A DNA stretch of 64,000 nucleotides from Paraburkholderia fungorum (GCF_003610895.1 NZ_MCAS01000015.1:82189-146188), one strand, 5' to 3'; numbered from the stretch's first letter, positions 41,346 through 51,533 are shown. A program made the numbers and translations. The notes: generated by a model from the letters alone, not told the origin.

Positions 41346-42440
41346 TCAGACGTTGAACAGGAAGTTCATGACGTCGCCGTCGTGCACGACGTATTCCTTG
41401 CCTTCCGCGCGCATCTTGCCGGCTTCCTTCGCACCTTGCTCACCCTTGTAGGTGATGTAGTCGTTGAAGGCGATCGTCTGCGCGCGAATGAAGCCGCGCT
41501 CGAAGTCGGTGTGGATCGCGCCCGCTGCCTGCGGTGCGGTGTCGCCGATATGGATCGTCCACGCGCGCACTTCCTTCACACCCGCGGTGAAGTAGGTTTG
41601 CAGGCCCAGCAGCTTGAAACCCGCGCGAATCACGCGGTTCAGGCCCGGCTCTTCCATGCCCATGTCGGCGAGGAACACCGCCATGTCCGCTTCGTCGAGG
41701 TCGGCGATTTCCGCTTCGATCGCCGCGCACACGGCGACCACGGGCGCGCCTTCGGCTGCCGCGAACTTCGTGACTGCGTCGAGGTGCGGGTTGTTCTCGA
41801 AGCCGTCGTCCTTCACGTTGGCGACGTACATGGTCGGCTTGGCGGTGATCAGGCAGAACGGCTTGAGCGTGGCCTTTTCTTCATCCGACAGGTCGAGCGC
41901 GCGGACCGGCTTGGCCTGGTCGAGCTGCGCGCGCACTTTTTCCAGCACGGCGGCGTTCTTGATCGCTTCCTTGTCGTTACCCGACTTGGCGGCCTTCGAA
42001 TAGCGCGAGAGCGCCTTTTCGACGGTCGCGAGGTCGGCCAGCGCCAGCTCGGTGTTGATCACTTCGATGTCCGACAGCGGATCGACCTTGTTTGCGACGT
42101 GGATCACGTTTTCGTCTTCGAAGCAGCGCACCACGTGCGTGATCGCGTCGGTTTCGCGGATGTTCGCGAGGAACTGGTTGCCCAGGCCCTCACCCTTGCT
42201 CGCCCCGGCCACGAGGCCGGCGATGTCGACGAATTCCACCACGGCCGGCAGGATGCGCTCGGGCTTGACGATTTCGGCAAGCGCCTTCAGACGCGCGTCC
42301 GGCACTTCGACGATGCCGACGTTCGGCTCGATCGTGCAGAACGGGTAGTTTTCGGCGGCAATGCCCGCCTTGGTCAGCGCGTTGAACAGGGTGGACTTGC
42401 CGACGTTAGGCAGGCCGACGATGCCGCATTTGAGGCTCAT
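41346..42440 (-). CDS. ychF: Redox-regulated ribosome-binding ATPase YchF (Obg family)
   Basis: The 364-residue protein has the P-loop GIVGLPNVGKST (residues 6-17), a coiled-coil insertion (about 130-200) and a C-terminal TGS domain. NxxE replaces the GTPase NKxD motif (VKDDGF/NVKDDG region), consistent with ATP preference. YchF/OLA1 acts on ribosomes and oxidative stress response. Start MSLKCGIVGLP is unambiguous. Upstream 262 bp to the divergent hydroxylase gene hold no further gene. Confidence 0.96.
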   Translation of the reverse strand: MSLKCGIVGLPNVGKSTLFNALTKAGIAAENYPFCTIEPNVGIVEVPDARLKALAEIVKPERILPAVVEFVDIAGLVAGASKGEGLGNQFLANIRETDAITHVVRCFEDENVIHVANKVDPLSDIEVINTELALADLATVEKALSRYSKAAKSGNDKEAIKNAAVLEKVRAQLDQAKPVRALDLSDEEKATLKPFCLITAKPTMYVANVKDDGFENNPHLDAVTKFAAAEGAPVVAVCAAIEAEIADLDEADMAVFLADMGMEEPGLNRVIRAGFKLLGLQTYFTAGVKEVRAWTIHIGDTAPQAAGAIHTDFERGFIRAQTIAFNDYITYKGEQGAKEAGKMRAEGKEYVVHDGDVMNFLFNV

Positions 42441-42690
42441 GGAAATCCTTCAGTGAATCAGTAAGTTGCGTGATGCGCTCGACGCTGTGTGCGGGATTCG
42501 GAAAGCCTTCGCGTTTGGCGTGGCGCGGCAGGCGCAGCGGAGCGGGACAAGACACCAGATCGGGGCGTTGCCTCGACGATTCTGGGCGAGTTTTGTCACG
42601 GAAAGCGCAATTGTAACCCGTTCGGATCGGGTTCTTGATCTGCCTCGGGTAAAGCTGCGGGCTCGATCCGTCCCCCGCAACCCCCACGGC

Positions 42691-42696
42691 TATAAT
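42691..42696 (+). promoter_or_regulatory. Consensus -10 element immediately before the Ubi-type hydroxylase start
   Basis: TATAAT ends 6 nt before the ATG at 42703, so transcription would start at or next to the start codon. No ribosome site is present in between. The -35 region (CCGTCC) is poor. Confidence 0.55.
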
Positions 42697-42702
42697 GCGC
42701 GG

Positions 42703-43875
42703 ATGAACGCACACCACCAGACCTTTGATGCTGCCGTGATCGGCGGCGGGCTCGTCGGCAAGACCGCGGCGCTGGCGCTGACGCAAGGCGGACTGCGCGT
42801 GGCGCTGCTCGCGCAACCCTGCGCGGCGCTGCCGCCGGGCGCGAGTTTCGACTCGCGGGTCTACGCGCTTTCGTCGAGTTCGCAGGCGCTGCTGGAGCGC
42901 CTGCGAGTCTGGCAGGCGCTCGATCTGTCAAAGCTCGGGCCTGTCTACGACATGCGCGTTTATGGCGACGCACATGCCGAACTCCATTTTTCCGCGTTTC
43001 AGGCGTCTGTGCCGCAACTGGCGTGGATTGTCGAGTCGTCGGTAATCGAACGCGCGCTGGATGCCGCGCTGCGTTTCCAGCCGAATCTCACCTGGATCGA
43101 CACGCGCGCCCAGGCGCTCGACTTTACCGCCGAGGGCGCGAGCGTCGGGCTTGCCAACGGTAATGTGCTCGAGGCCGATCTGGTGGTCGGCGCGGACGGC
43201 GCGCACTCATGGGTACGCGCGCAGATCGGCTCGGAGATGAACCGGCGCGACTATAAGCAAACCGGTGTAGTTGCAAACTTCAAGGCCGAAAAACCGCATA
43301 GCGAGACCGCTTACCAATGGTTCAAGGACGGCGAAATCATCGCGCTGCTGCCGATGCCGGAGGGCCACGTGTCGCTGGTCTGGTCGGCGCGCACCGAGCA
43401 CGCCGAGCAACTGCTCGCGCTCGATCCCGCCCAACTCGCGGCTGAAGTCGAGCGCGTGACGGGGGAGCAGTTCGGCGCTCTGGAATGTGTGACACCCGCG
43501 CAAGGTTTCCCGCTCGCGCTGCAAACCGTCGAGCGGCTCGTGGCGCCGCGCGTCGCGCTGGTCGGCGACGCCGCGCATCTGATCCACCCGTTGGCGGGTC
43601 AGGGCATGAACCTCGGTTTGCGCGATGTCGCGGCGCTCGCCGAGACGGTCGCCGGCAAGGAAGCATTCCGCGATCTCGGCGACATGGTGCTGCTGCGCCG
43701 CTACGAGCGCGCCCGCCGCGAAGACATCCGCGCGCTGATGATCGCCACCGACGGCCTGCAAAAGCTCTTCTCGGTGCCCGGTCCGTTTGCCAAGGCATTG
43801 CGCAATACCGGCATGGCATTTGTCGGCGCGCAGCCGTTCATCAAGCGCTGGCTGGTGTCGGCCGCGCTTGGGTAA
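42703..43875 (+). CDS. UbiH/UbiF/VisC-family FAD hydroxylase
   Basis: The 390-residue flavoprotein monooxygenase has FAD motif AAVIGGGLVGKTAALALTQ (9-27), the middle motif ADLVVGADGAHSWVR (near 157-171) and ALVGDAAHLIHPLAGQGMNLGLRD near residue 285. These place it in the ubiquinone hydroxylase family; which ring position it acts on (UbiH, UbiF, UbiI) is not decidable here. The start at 42703 is set by the conserved N-terminus and lies 6 nt from a consensus -10, suggesting a leaderless message. It is followed by dsbC after 121 bp. Confidence 0.92.
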   Translation: MNAHHQTFDAAVIGGGLVGKTAALALTQGGLRVALLAQPCAALPPGASFDSRVYALSSSSQALLERLRVWQALDLSKLGPVYDMRVYGDAHAELHFSAFQASVPQLAWIVESSVIERALDAALRFQPNLTWIDTRAQALDFTAEGASVGLANGNVLEADLVVGADGAHSWVRAQIGSEMNRRDYKQTGVVANFKAEKPHSETAYQWFKDGEIIALLPMPEGHVSLVWSARTEHAEQLLALDPAQLAAEVERVTGEQFGALECVTPAQGFPLALQTVERLVAPRVALVGDAAHLIHPLAGQGMNLGLRDVAALAETVAGKEAFRDLGDMVLLRRYERARREDIRALMIATDGLQKLFSVPGPFAKALRNTGMAFVGAQPFIKRWLVSAALG

Positions 43876-43996
43876 AACGCCCGAGCCGGCATGCCCGGCC
43901 GGCGAGACGGGTATCATGAACGGATGGGCGTCATTCCGGTCACACCGGATACGTCCCCAAAACGCGCCATGCGCGATTGAACTCCAGGAATTCAGC

Positions 43997-44722
43997 ATGA
44001 AAAAATCCTTCCGCATCGCGGCCGCTGCGCTCGCGATCGCCGCCGTGACAATGGGCTGCTCCGCGCAGGCCGATCAAGCCACCGACAAGCTCAAGGCCAC
44101 GTTGCAAACGCGTCTGGCCGACGTGACGATCAAGAGTGTGACGAAGTCGCCGATTGCCGGCCTCTACGAAGTGAATCTCGGCACGCAGATCATCTATAGC
44201 GATGCGAATGGCGACTACCTCATGCTCGGCGACCTGGTCGACGCGAAGACACGCAAGAATCTGACTGAAGCGCGTCTGGCGGAGACCAACCGCATCGATT
44301 TCGCGAGCCTGCCGTTCGCGAACGCGGTGAAGGTCGTGAAGGGCAACGGCGCGCGCAAGATCGCCGTGTTCTCCGATCCGAACTGCCCGTACTGCAAGCA
44401 GCTCGAGACTTCGCTCAAGTCGCTCGATAACGTCACGGTCTACACCTTCCTGTACCCGGTGCTGTCGCCGGATTCGACCGTCAAGTCGAAGTCGATCTGG
44501 TGTTCGGCTGACCGCGCGAAGGCATGGGAATCGTGGATGCAGGACCATCAGGCGCCTACCGCTGCCGGCACCTGCGACACCGCCGCACTCGACAAAAACC
44601 TCGCGCTCGGCCGCGCGATGGGTGTCGACGGCACGCCGACCGTGTTCCTCGCCGACGGCCGCCGCCTGCCAGGCGCCGTGTCGGCAGACCGGCTGGATAA
44701 GGAAATGTCCGCCGTGCGCTGA
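43997..44722 (+). CDS. dsbC: Periplasmic disulfide isomerase DsbC
   Basis: The 241-residue protein has a signal peptide (MKKSFRIAAAALAIAAVTMG...), an N-terminal dimerisation domain and a thioredoxin fold with the active site CPYC (Cys130, Cys133) and cis-Pro loop GTPTVF. Two more Cys (in IWCSADR and GTCDTAA) can form the structural disulfide of the family. It reshuffles wrong disulfides in the periplasm. Residue Cys21 gives a lipobox-like end, but the -3 residue is Thr, so a lipoprotein is less likely. AGGAA precedes ATG 43997. Confidence 0.94.
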   Translation: MKKSFRIAAAALAIAAVTMGCSAQADQATDKLKATLQTRLADVTIKSVTKSPIAGLYEVNLGTQIIYSDANGDYLMLGDLVDAKTRKNLTEARLAETNRIDFASLPFANAVKVVKGNGARKIAVFSDPNCPYCKQLETSLKSLDNVTVYTFLYPVLSPDSTVKSKSIWCSADRAKAWESWMQDHQAPTAAGTCDTAALDKNLALGRAMGVDGTPTVFLADGRRLPGAVSADRLDKEMSAVR

Positions 44723-44742
44723 GCACCCGGCACAAGTCGAAG

Positions 44743-44769
44743 AAAGGAGGCGCGAAGTGCGCCTCCTTT
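44743..44769 (+). terminator. Terminator-like hairpin after dsbC
   Basis: Perfect 11-bp stem AAAGGAGGCGC with its complement, loop GAAGT, only three T after the stem. Confidence 0.8.
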
Positions 44770-44818
44770 CACATCAAGCCCCGAACCTTCCCCGCCAGAA
44801 ATCTCCTAATCGCCGCCG

Positions 44819-46609
44819 ATGAAGCCGATCCGCTACACCATCGTTCCCAAGCAGCCCGCCGCCCATCTGTTCGAAGTCACCGTGACCGTCGCCGATCCCG
44901 ATCCGGCCGGCCAGCGTTTCATGCTGCCGGTGTGGATTCCGGGCAGCTACATGGTGCGCGAGTTTGCCCGCAACATCGTCACGCTGCGCGGCACCAATGA
45001 GGCGGGGCGGAAGGTGCGCGTCGAAAAGACCGACAAGCACACGTGGCAGGCCGCGCCGGTGAAAGGCGCACTGACGCTGCGCTATGAGGTGTATGCATGG
45101 GATATGTCGGTGCGCGCCGCGCATCTCGACGACACGACGGGCTTTTTCAACGGCACCAGCGTGTTCCTGGCGCCGCTCGGGCACGAGGAGGCGCAGTGCG
45201 TGGTCGATATCCAGAAGCCCGACGGTGCGGCGTATCGCGACTGGCGGGTCGCGACCGCGTTGCCGGAAGCGCGCGGCACGAAGCGCTATGGCTTCGGTGA
45301 GTATCGCGCGCAGAACTATGACGAGCTGATCGATCACCCGGTCACGTTGGGCGAATTCGCGCTGGAGACGTTCAAGGCGCACGGCGTACCGCACGACATC
45401 GTGATCGCGGGACGTGTGATCGGGCTCGATATGGCGCGTTTGTCCGCCGATCTGAAGCGTATTTGCGAAGCGCAGATCGCCTTGTTCGAGCCGAAGTCGA
45501 ACAAGGCGCCGATGGATCGCTACGTGTTCATGACGCAGGCCGTCACCGACGGTTATGGTGGGTTGGAGCATCGCGCCTCGACGGCACTGATCTGCAATCG
45601 CGGCGATTTGCCAGTGCAAGGCCGCGATGGCACTACCGAGGGCTACCGGACCTACCTCGGCTTGTGCAGCCATGAATACTTCCACACCTGGAATGTGAAG
45701 CGGATCAAGCCGGCGGTGTTCGCGCCGTACGATCTGAGCGTCGAAAACTACACGCCGCTGCTGTGGCTGTTCGAAGGCTTCACTTCTTACTACGACGACC
45801 TGATTCTCGTGCGCAGCGGTTTGATCACGCAAGACGAGTATTTCAGTTTGCTCGGCAAGGTGGCGGGCGGCGTGCTGCGCGGCAGCGGCCGTCTGAAGCA
45901 GTCGGTGGCCGAGAGCTCGTTCGACGCCTGGGTCAAGTACTACCGGCAGGACGAAAACGCGGCGAATGCGATCGTCAGCTATTACACCAAGGGCTCGCTC
46001 GTCGCGCTCGCCTTCGATCTGACGATTCGCACGCAGACCAACAACCGCAAATCGCTCGACGACGTGATGCGTCTGCTGTGGCAGCGGTTTGGGCGCGATT
46101 TCTATCGCGGCAAGCCCGTCGGTGTGGAAGAAAGTGAGGTCGAAGCGATTTTTGTCGAAGCGACCGGCGTTCAACTGGGCGAGTTGTTCGCCGAAGCCGT
46201 GTACGGCACACGTGATCTGCCCCTCGACACGCTGCTTGAGCCGTTTGGCGTCACGCTCGCTCCGGATCTGGAAAAGAATGGCAAGCCGTCACTCGGTGTG
46301 CGCGTGCGCGGCGGCGCGGATTGCACGCTGGCGGCGGTTCACGAAGGCAGCGCGGCACAAAAAGCCGGGCTTTCCGCGGGCGATGTGCTGATCGCGCTCG
46401 ACGGCCTGCGCGTGACCGGCGCGAATCTTGATTCGCTGCTGTCGCGCTATCAGCCGGGCGCAAAAGTCGAAGTCCACGCCTTCCGCCGTGACGAGCTGCG
46501 TACGGCGCAAGTCAAGCTGGACGGGCCTGAGGTGTCGCGTTACAAGCTTGCAGTGAGCGACAAACGGCCTGCGGCGCGCAAGGCGCGGGAGCGCTGGCTT
46601 GCAAGCTGA
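44819..46609 (+). CDS. M61 glycyl aminopeptidase-family metalloprotease with PDZ domain
   Basis: This 596-residue protein has an N-terminal beta domain, an M61 catalytic domain with zinc motif HEYFH (His285-His289) in GLCSHEYFHTWNVKRIKP, and a C-terminal PDZ domain (about 470-575; SVRVRGGADCTLAAVHEGS-like region). M61 peptidases cleave N-terminal Gly or Ala. No signal peptide is seen, so it may be cytoplasmic. Typical size for the family. Start MKPIRYTIVPKQ. Confidence 0.92.
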   Translation: MKPIRYTIVPKQPAAHLFEVTVTVADPDPAGQRFMLPVWIPGSYMVREFARNIVTLRGTNEAGRKVRVEKTDKHTWQAAPVKGALTLRYEVYAWDMSVRAAHLDDTTGFFNGTSVFLAPLGHEEAQCVVDIQKPDGAAYRDWRVATALPEARGTKRYGFGEYRAQNYDELIDHPVTLGEFALETFKAHGVPHDIVIAGRVIGLDMARLSADLKRICEAQIALFEPKSNKAPMDRYVFMTQAVTDGYGGLEHRASTALICNRGDLPVQGRDGTTEGYRTYLGLCSHEYFHTWNVKRIKPAVFAPYDLSVENYTPLLWLFEGFTSYYDDLILVRSGLITQDEYFSLLGKVAGGVLRGSGRLKQSVAESSFDAWVKYYRQDENAANAIVSYYTKGSLVALAFDLTIRTQTNNRKSLDDVMRLLWQRFGRDFYRGKPVGVEESEVEAIFVEATGVQLGELFAEAVYGTRDLPLDTLLEPFGVTLAPDLEKNGKPSLGVRVRGGADCTLAAVHEGSAAQKAGLSAGDVLIALDGLRVTGANLDSLLSRYQPGAKVEVHAFRRDELRTAQVKLDGPEVSRYKLAVSDKRPAARKARERWLAS

Positions 46610-46763
46610 GCGTAATCCGGAACGGCGTTAATCGCCGTTTCAAAGCGAGGGATTGTTCTACCAGTGCAACAATCCTTCGCTGCCGCACGGCTTTTTCCCG
46701 CGTCGGTAAAAAAACACAATGACTCCACTCGCGCAACATTGCGCGCCCCTACTGGAGTCAACC

Positions 46764-47360
46764 ATGACCACGATCCTGCAAATCAACTCGGCAGCACGCT
46801 CGCAAGGCGCGAACTCAACCCTGCTCCTCAACGAGCTGACCGCAAAGCTGCAACAATCGAATCCGGGCGCGCAAGTCGTCGTCCGTAACCTGCAAGCTGA
46901 ACCGCTGCCGCATCTGGACGACGCCGTGCTCGGCGCGTTCTTTACGCCGGCTGACCAGCGCACGCCGGAACAGGTCGCGATCGCTGCACGCAGCGAAGCG
47001 CTGATCGCCGAACTGCAAGCCGCCGACATCATCGTGATCGGCGCACCGATGTACAACTTCGGCATCTCGTCGCAACTGAAGACGTATTTCGACTTCATCG
47101 CTCGCGCTGGCATCACGTTCCAGTACACGGCGAATGGTCCGGAAGGCCTCGTGAAGGGCAAGAAAGTCCACGTGGTTTCGGCGCGCGGCGGCAAATATGT
47201 CGGCACCCCGAACGATAGCCAGACACCGTACCTGAAGGCATTCCTCGGCTTCCTCGGCATGACCGATGTGAACTTCATCTACGCCGAAGGCCTGAACATG
47301 GGCCCGGATGCTGCGAGCGCAGCATTGGCTGGCGCGCGTGAAGCGATCGCTGCCGCGTAA
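46764..47360 (+). CDS. azoR: FMN-dependent NADH:quinone reductase / azoreductase
   Basis: The 198-residue flavodoxin-fold protein has the family features NSAARSQGANSTLLLNEL (phosphate-binding loop, residues 7-24), GAPMYNFGISSQLKTYFDFIARAG and SARGGKY. It reduces quinones and azo compounds with NADH and FMN and may counter quinone stress. TGGAG before the ATG at 46764 supports this start; the ATG at 46719 is rejected. A strong terminator follows. A small GCGTTAATCGCC hairpin lies in the 154-bp gap before it. Confidence 0.94.
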   Translation: MTTILQINSAARSQGANSTLLLNELTAKLQQSNPGAQVVVRNLQAEPLPHLDDAVLGAFFTPADQRTPEQVAIAARSEALIAELQAADIIVIGAPMYNFGISSQLKTYFDFIARAGITFQYTANGPEGLVKGKKVHVVSARGGKYVGTPNDSQTPYLKAFLGFLGMTDVNFIYAEGLNMGPDAASAALAGAREAIAAA

Positions 47361-47406
47361 GGTTTGAGGTTTGTCCCGCGCTGCGTGATCGCGGCGCGGT
47401 GGAATG

Positions 47407-47443
47407 AAAAAGCGCCACGGAATGTGAATTCCGTGGCGCTTTT
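47407..47443. terminator. Terminator after azoR
   Basis: 16-bp perfect stem around GTGA with A-run and T-run; convergent with ung. Confidence 0.94.
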
Positions 47444-47537
47444 GTTTTTGCGGTTGATATCCTGGTGACCTGTGCTCGGCCCCCGGGTTCCAGCCACCGA
47501 CCTTTGGCTGGTGTTAGCGCGTTTCGCGCGACGGGCC

Positions 47538-48380
47538 TTACGCCAGCATTTGCGCTTCGTCGGGCAAGCGCCAATCGATCGGTGTGCGGCCGTGCTTCAC
47601 AAGAAATTCGTTTGCCAATGCAAAGTGTCCGCAGCCGAGAAAGCCGCGATGTGCCGACAGCGGCGAGGGGTGCGGCGCTTCCAGCACGTAATGAGATTTA
47701 CCGCCTAACAGCGCGCGTTTGGCTTGTGCATGTGCGCCCCACAGCATGAATACGAGGCCGTCATGGCGCATGGCCAATTCGTGGATCAGCGTATCCGTGC
47801 ACTTCTCCCAGCCGCGTTTCGCGTGACTCGCGGCCGAATCGCGCTCGACGGTCAGCACCGTGTTCAACAGCAGCACGCCCTGTTTGGCCCAGGTGTCGAG
47901 GCAACCATGACGAGGCGGCTCGTGGCCGAGGCTGGCGGCGATTTCCTTGAACATATTGCGCAGCGACGGCGGTGTACGCACGTTCGGCGCCACGGAAAAG
48001 GCCAGTCCGTGCGCTTGCGGCGTGCCGCGATCTTCGCCGTGGTACGGGTCCTGGCCGAGGATCACGACTTTGACTTCGTCGGGGCTGGTGAGGCGCAGGG
48101 CCCGGAAGACGTCGGCGGGATAGACGGTTTTGCCGGCCGCGCGCTCACCGTCGACGAAACGGCACAGCGACGGGTAGGCGTCGCTCTCGATAAACGGTGT
48201 GAGGTGCGCGCGCCAGGCCGGAGGCAGAGCGGCGAATTGGGCTTCAAGCGCTGGCGGCGGTGAATCGGCGGCTGCCGGTGTTTGCTGCGGCTGCGCGGTT
48301 GCGCTGGCTGGCGTGGCAGGAGCGTCGCCGAACAACGAGGCTTGCGACGAATGGGAGCGGGTACGGGAAGCGGAGGTCAT
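47538..48380 (-). CDS. ung: Uracil-DNA glycosylase (family 1)
   Basis: This 280-residue protein has the family-1 motif VVILGQDPYHGEDR with catalytic Asp and the Leu-loop HPSPLSAHRGFLGCGHF. It removes uracil from DNA in base-excision repair. The first 50 or so residues form a Ser/Ala/Pro-rich extension typical of Burkholderia and probably disordered. The start at 48380 (MTSASRTRSHSS) is likely; an ATG 21 bases upstream is possible. The 94 bp between the azoR terminator and this gene hold two short hairpins. Confidence 0.95.
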   Translation of the reverse strand: MTSASRTRSHSSQASLFGDAPATPASATAQPQQTPAAADSPPPALEAQFAALPPAWRAHLTPFIESDAYPSLCRFVDGERAAGKTVYPADVFRALRLTSPDEVKVVILGQDPYHGEDRGTPQAHGLAFSVAPNVRTPPSLRNMFKEIAASLGHEPPRHGCLDTWAKQGVLLLNTVLTVERDSAASHAKRGWEKCTDTLIHELAMRHDGLVFMLWGAHAQAKRALLGGKSHYVLEAPHPSPLSAHRGFLGCGHFALANEFLVKHGRTPIDWRLPDEAQMLA

Positions 48381-48413
48381 GGCGGGGAAGTGTCGCAGCA
48401 AACGCAGCGTTGC

Positions 48414-49040
48414 TCAACCCGCTCGCAACTGATAACCGCGCTGTGCCTTGCTGATATTGTCAGGTGCGAGACCGGCTATCTGTTTGCCGAGTTCTGCCGC
48501 GAGTGCGTGGAGCGCGGCTTCGTCGCCGGATTTCAGCTCGAGTTCGACTTCCGAGATCGGCGCGCGACGCGTCTCGCCGTTCACCTCAGCGAACACGTCG
48601 CCTTGATCGATCGCGGCTTCGATTTGTGCGCTGTCGAGTTCGACATTCCACAGCGTGCGGGTGAAGTTCGTGCGGAACAGTTCGATGAGCGCGGGCGCTG
48701 CCTGGCGCAGCGCGTCGGCGGCGGATTGTTCGTCGCATGCGTGCAGCAACGCGTCGATCTCCAGCTTTTCACCGGCCACCGGCATTTCCCACTCATGCCG
48801 GCTGTGCAGACCATTGCTGGCGTTGCCCACCGTTTTGAAGGTCTGCAGCCAGCCGTCCGGCGTCTGCCGCAAACGCAACGCGCTCTTCGAACTGGCCAGC
48901 GTCAGTTGGGGAGTGTCGAAGTAAATATTCACCAGCCTGATCGGGCGACCCGCCGCGCCGACGCGCGCGACGAACCATTGCGTCGCCGCCTGCACCCGCG
49001 CGGGCGGCAGTGCCAGCTTGATTTCACGTTCCATGCCCAT
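48414..49040 (-). CDS. CYTH-domain protein (inorganic triphosphatase-like)
   Basis: The 208-residue protein starts with the CYTH signature EREIKL (ExExK) at residues 4-9 and has the tunnel-type charged residues of the fold (LRLRQT, TFKTVG, RHEWEMPV, EVELELKSGD). The domain hydrolyses inorganic triphosphate or thiamine triphosphate. E. coli YgiF has the same domain with a longer C-terminal CHAD domain; that part is absent. Start MGMEREIKL. It lies between ung and trpC with no evident connection. Confidence 0.88.
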   Translation of the reverse strand: MGMEREIKLALPPARVQAATQWFVARVGAAGRPIRLVNIYFDTPQLTLASSKSALRLRQTPDGWLQTFKTVGNASNGLHSRHEWEMPVAGEKLEIDALLHACDEQSAADALRQAAPALIELFRTNFTRTLWNVELDSAQIEAAIDQGDVFAEVNGETRRAPISEVELELKSGDEAALHALAAELGKQIAGLAPDNISKAQRGYQLRAG

Positions 49041-49079
49041 GACCTGCTCCGCTATGTAGCCCGCGTGTTGAACTTGCGC

Positions 49080-49865
49080 TCAGAAAAACATGCGCGCAAG
49101 TTCCACGCCCGGCTCCTGCGCGCGCATGAACGCCTCGCCGACGAGGAATGTATGCACGTCCATCGCCCGCAGACGTTCGACATCGACGCGCGACAGAATG
49201 CCGGACTCCGTGACGACGATACGGTCGTCCGGAATCGATTCGAGCATGCCGATGGTGGTCTCGATCGAGGTTTCGAACGTGCGCAGATTGCGGTTGTTGA
49301 TACCGATCAGCGGGGTCTTCAGCGTGAGCGCCTGCATCAGCTCATTGCTGTCGTGCACTTCGACCAGCACCGCGAGGCCCAGGGAATGCGCGAGCGCTTC
49401 CAGATCCTGCATCTGCGAGGTTTCCAGCGCGGCGGCGATCAGCAGAATCGCGTCCGCGCCCATCGCGCGGGCTTCGACGATCTGATACGGGTCGACGATG
49501 AAATCTTTGCGCAGCACCGGCAGATTGCATGCTGCGCGCGCTTCTTCCAGATACGCCACGCTGCCCTGGAAGAACTGCACGTCGGTGAGGACGGACAGGC
49601 AGGCTGCCCCGTGCTTTTCATATGAACGCGCAATCTCGGCGGGGACAAAGTTTTCGCGCAGCACGCCTTTCGACGGACTCGCTTTCTTCACTTCGGAGAT
49701 CACGGCGGCCAGACCGGCGGCGTGTTTCGCGCGCAATGCGCCGACGAAATCGCGAATGTCGCGCGACGAGGCTTCGAGGCGCAGCGCTTCGAGCGGTGCG
49801 CTCTGTTCGGCCGCGCGGACTTCTTCGCGTTTGACCGCGATGATGCGGTCGAGGATGTCGCTCAT
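49080..49865 (-). CDS. trpC: Indole-3-glycerol phosphate synthase
   Basis: The 261-residue single-domain enzyme is a TIM barrel with VISEVKKASPSKGVLRENF (residues about 54-72), LRKDFIVDPYQI and GINNRNLRTFE. It closes the indole ring in tryptophan synthesis. Not fused to TrpF, as usual in Burkholderia. Last gene of trpEGDC, 18 bp after trpD, so likely under the same leader control. Confidence 0.97.
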   Translation of the reverse strand: MSDILDRIIAVKREEVRAAEQSAPLEALRLEASSRDIRDFVGALRAKHAAGLAAVISEVKKASPSKGVLRENFVPAEIARSYEKHGAACLSVLTDVQFFQGSVAYLEEARAACNLPVLRKDFIVDPYQIVEARAMGADAILLIAAALETSQMQDLEALAHSLGLAVLVEVHDSNELMQALTLKTPLIGINNRNLRTFETSIETTIGMLESIPDDRIVVTESGILSRVDVERLRAMDVHTFLVGEAFMRAQEPGVELARMFF

Positions 49866-49883
49866 GAGTATCTCGCTACGTAG

Positions 49884-50915
49884 TTACTGCTTGAATTGCT
49901 GGGTGAAGCGGATCAGTTCGTCGACCTTTGCGCGCGCTTTGCCGCTCGCGATCGCTTCGCGCGCCAACTGGATGCCGTCCGCAATCGAGGCTGCCACGTT
50001 CGCTGAATAGAGCGCCGTGCCCGCGTTCAGCGTGACGATTTCACGCGCGACGCCAGGCTTGTTGTCGAGCGCTTCGAGCAGCATCAGTTTGGATTCGGCG
50101 GAGTCGGCCACTTTCAGTGTGCGATTCGACACCATTTGCATGCCGAAGTCTTCCGGATGGATTTCGTACTCGTGGATCTGGCCGTCGCGCAACTCGCCCA
50201 CCTGCGTGGCCGCGCCGAGCGAGACTTCGTCCATGCCATCCATGCCGTACACCACCAGCACGTGCTTCGCGCCGAGGCGTTGCATCACGCGTACCTGAAT
50301 GCCGACGAGGTCGGCGTGGAACACGCCCATCAGCTGATTCGGCGCGCCGGCCGGATTGGTCAGCGGCCCGAGAATGTTGAAGATGGTCCGCACGCCCAGT
50401 TCGCGGCGCACCGGCGCGATGTTTTTCATCGCCGGGTGGTGGTTCGGCGCGAACATGAAACCCATGCCGGTTTCCGCAATCGAGGCCGCTACCTGATCCG
50501 GCTGCAGATCGATATTGACGCCGAGCGCTTCGAGCACGTCCGCGCTGCCCGACTTGCTCGACACGCCGCGATTGCCGTGCTTCGCGACCTTCGCGCCGGC
50601 CGCGGCGGAAACGAACATCGTTGCCGTGGAAATATTGAAGGTGTGCGAGCCGTCACCGCCTGTTCCGACGATATCGACGAAGTTCGAGTTGTCCTGCACG
50701 TCGACGTGCCGGGCAAATTCACGCATCACCGTGGCGGCGGCGGTGATTTCGCCGATGGTCTCTTTTTTGACGCGCAAGCCGGTAATGATCGCCGCCGACA
50801 TCACGGGCGAGAGTTCGCCGCGCATGATGAGCCGCATCAGATGCAGCATTTCGTCGTGGAAAATTTCGCGGTGCTCGATCGTACGTTGCAGCGCTTCCTG
50901 GGGCGTAATCGACAT
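49884..50915 (-). CDS. trpD: Anthranilate phosphoribosyltransferase
   Basis: The 343-residue protein has the PRPP-binding motif VGTGGDGSHTFNIST (near residue 82) and KHGNRGVSSKSGSADVLEALG. It transfers phosphoribose to anthranilate. The start at 50915 (MSITPQEALQR) has GAGAG upstream; the next upstream ATGs at 50933 and 50936 would overlap the trpG stop and are also usable. Full length for the family. Confidence 0.97.
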   Translation of the reverse strand: MSITPQEALQRTIEHREIFHDEMLHLMRLIMRGELSPVMSAAIITGLRVKKETIGEITAAATVMREFARHVDVQDNSNFVDIVGTGGDGSHTFNISTATMFVSAAAGAKVAKHGNRGVSSKSGSADVLEALGVNIDLQPDQVAASIAETGMGFMFAPNHHPAMKNIAPVRRELGVRTIFNILGPLTNPAGAPNQLMGVFHADLVGIQVRVMQRLGAKHVLVVYGMDGMDEVSLGAATQVGELRDGQIHEYEIHPEDFGMQMVSNRTLKVADSAESKLMLLEALDNKPGVAREIVTLNAGTALYSANVAASIADGIQLAREAIASGKARAKVDELIRFTQQFKQ

Positions 50916-50932
50916 GATTTCGTCTCTCTTCA

Positions 50933-51520
<588 letters not shown>

Positions 51521-51533
51521 GGTGTGTCTCCGG

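Noticed and set aside
43997..44722. DsbC as a lipoprotein, because Cys21 follows Gly
   Set aside because: The -3 residue is Thr and the -2 residue Met, unlike a normal lipobox; Cys-containing signal ends occur by chance.
47490..47537. A further copy of the 42-nt leader element in the azoR-ung gap (GGTGTTAGCGC)
   Set aside because: Only a short match; stems and the ATGGG...GACA frame are lacking.
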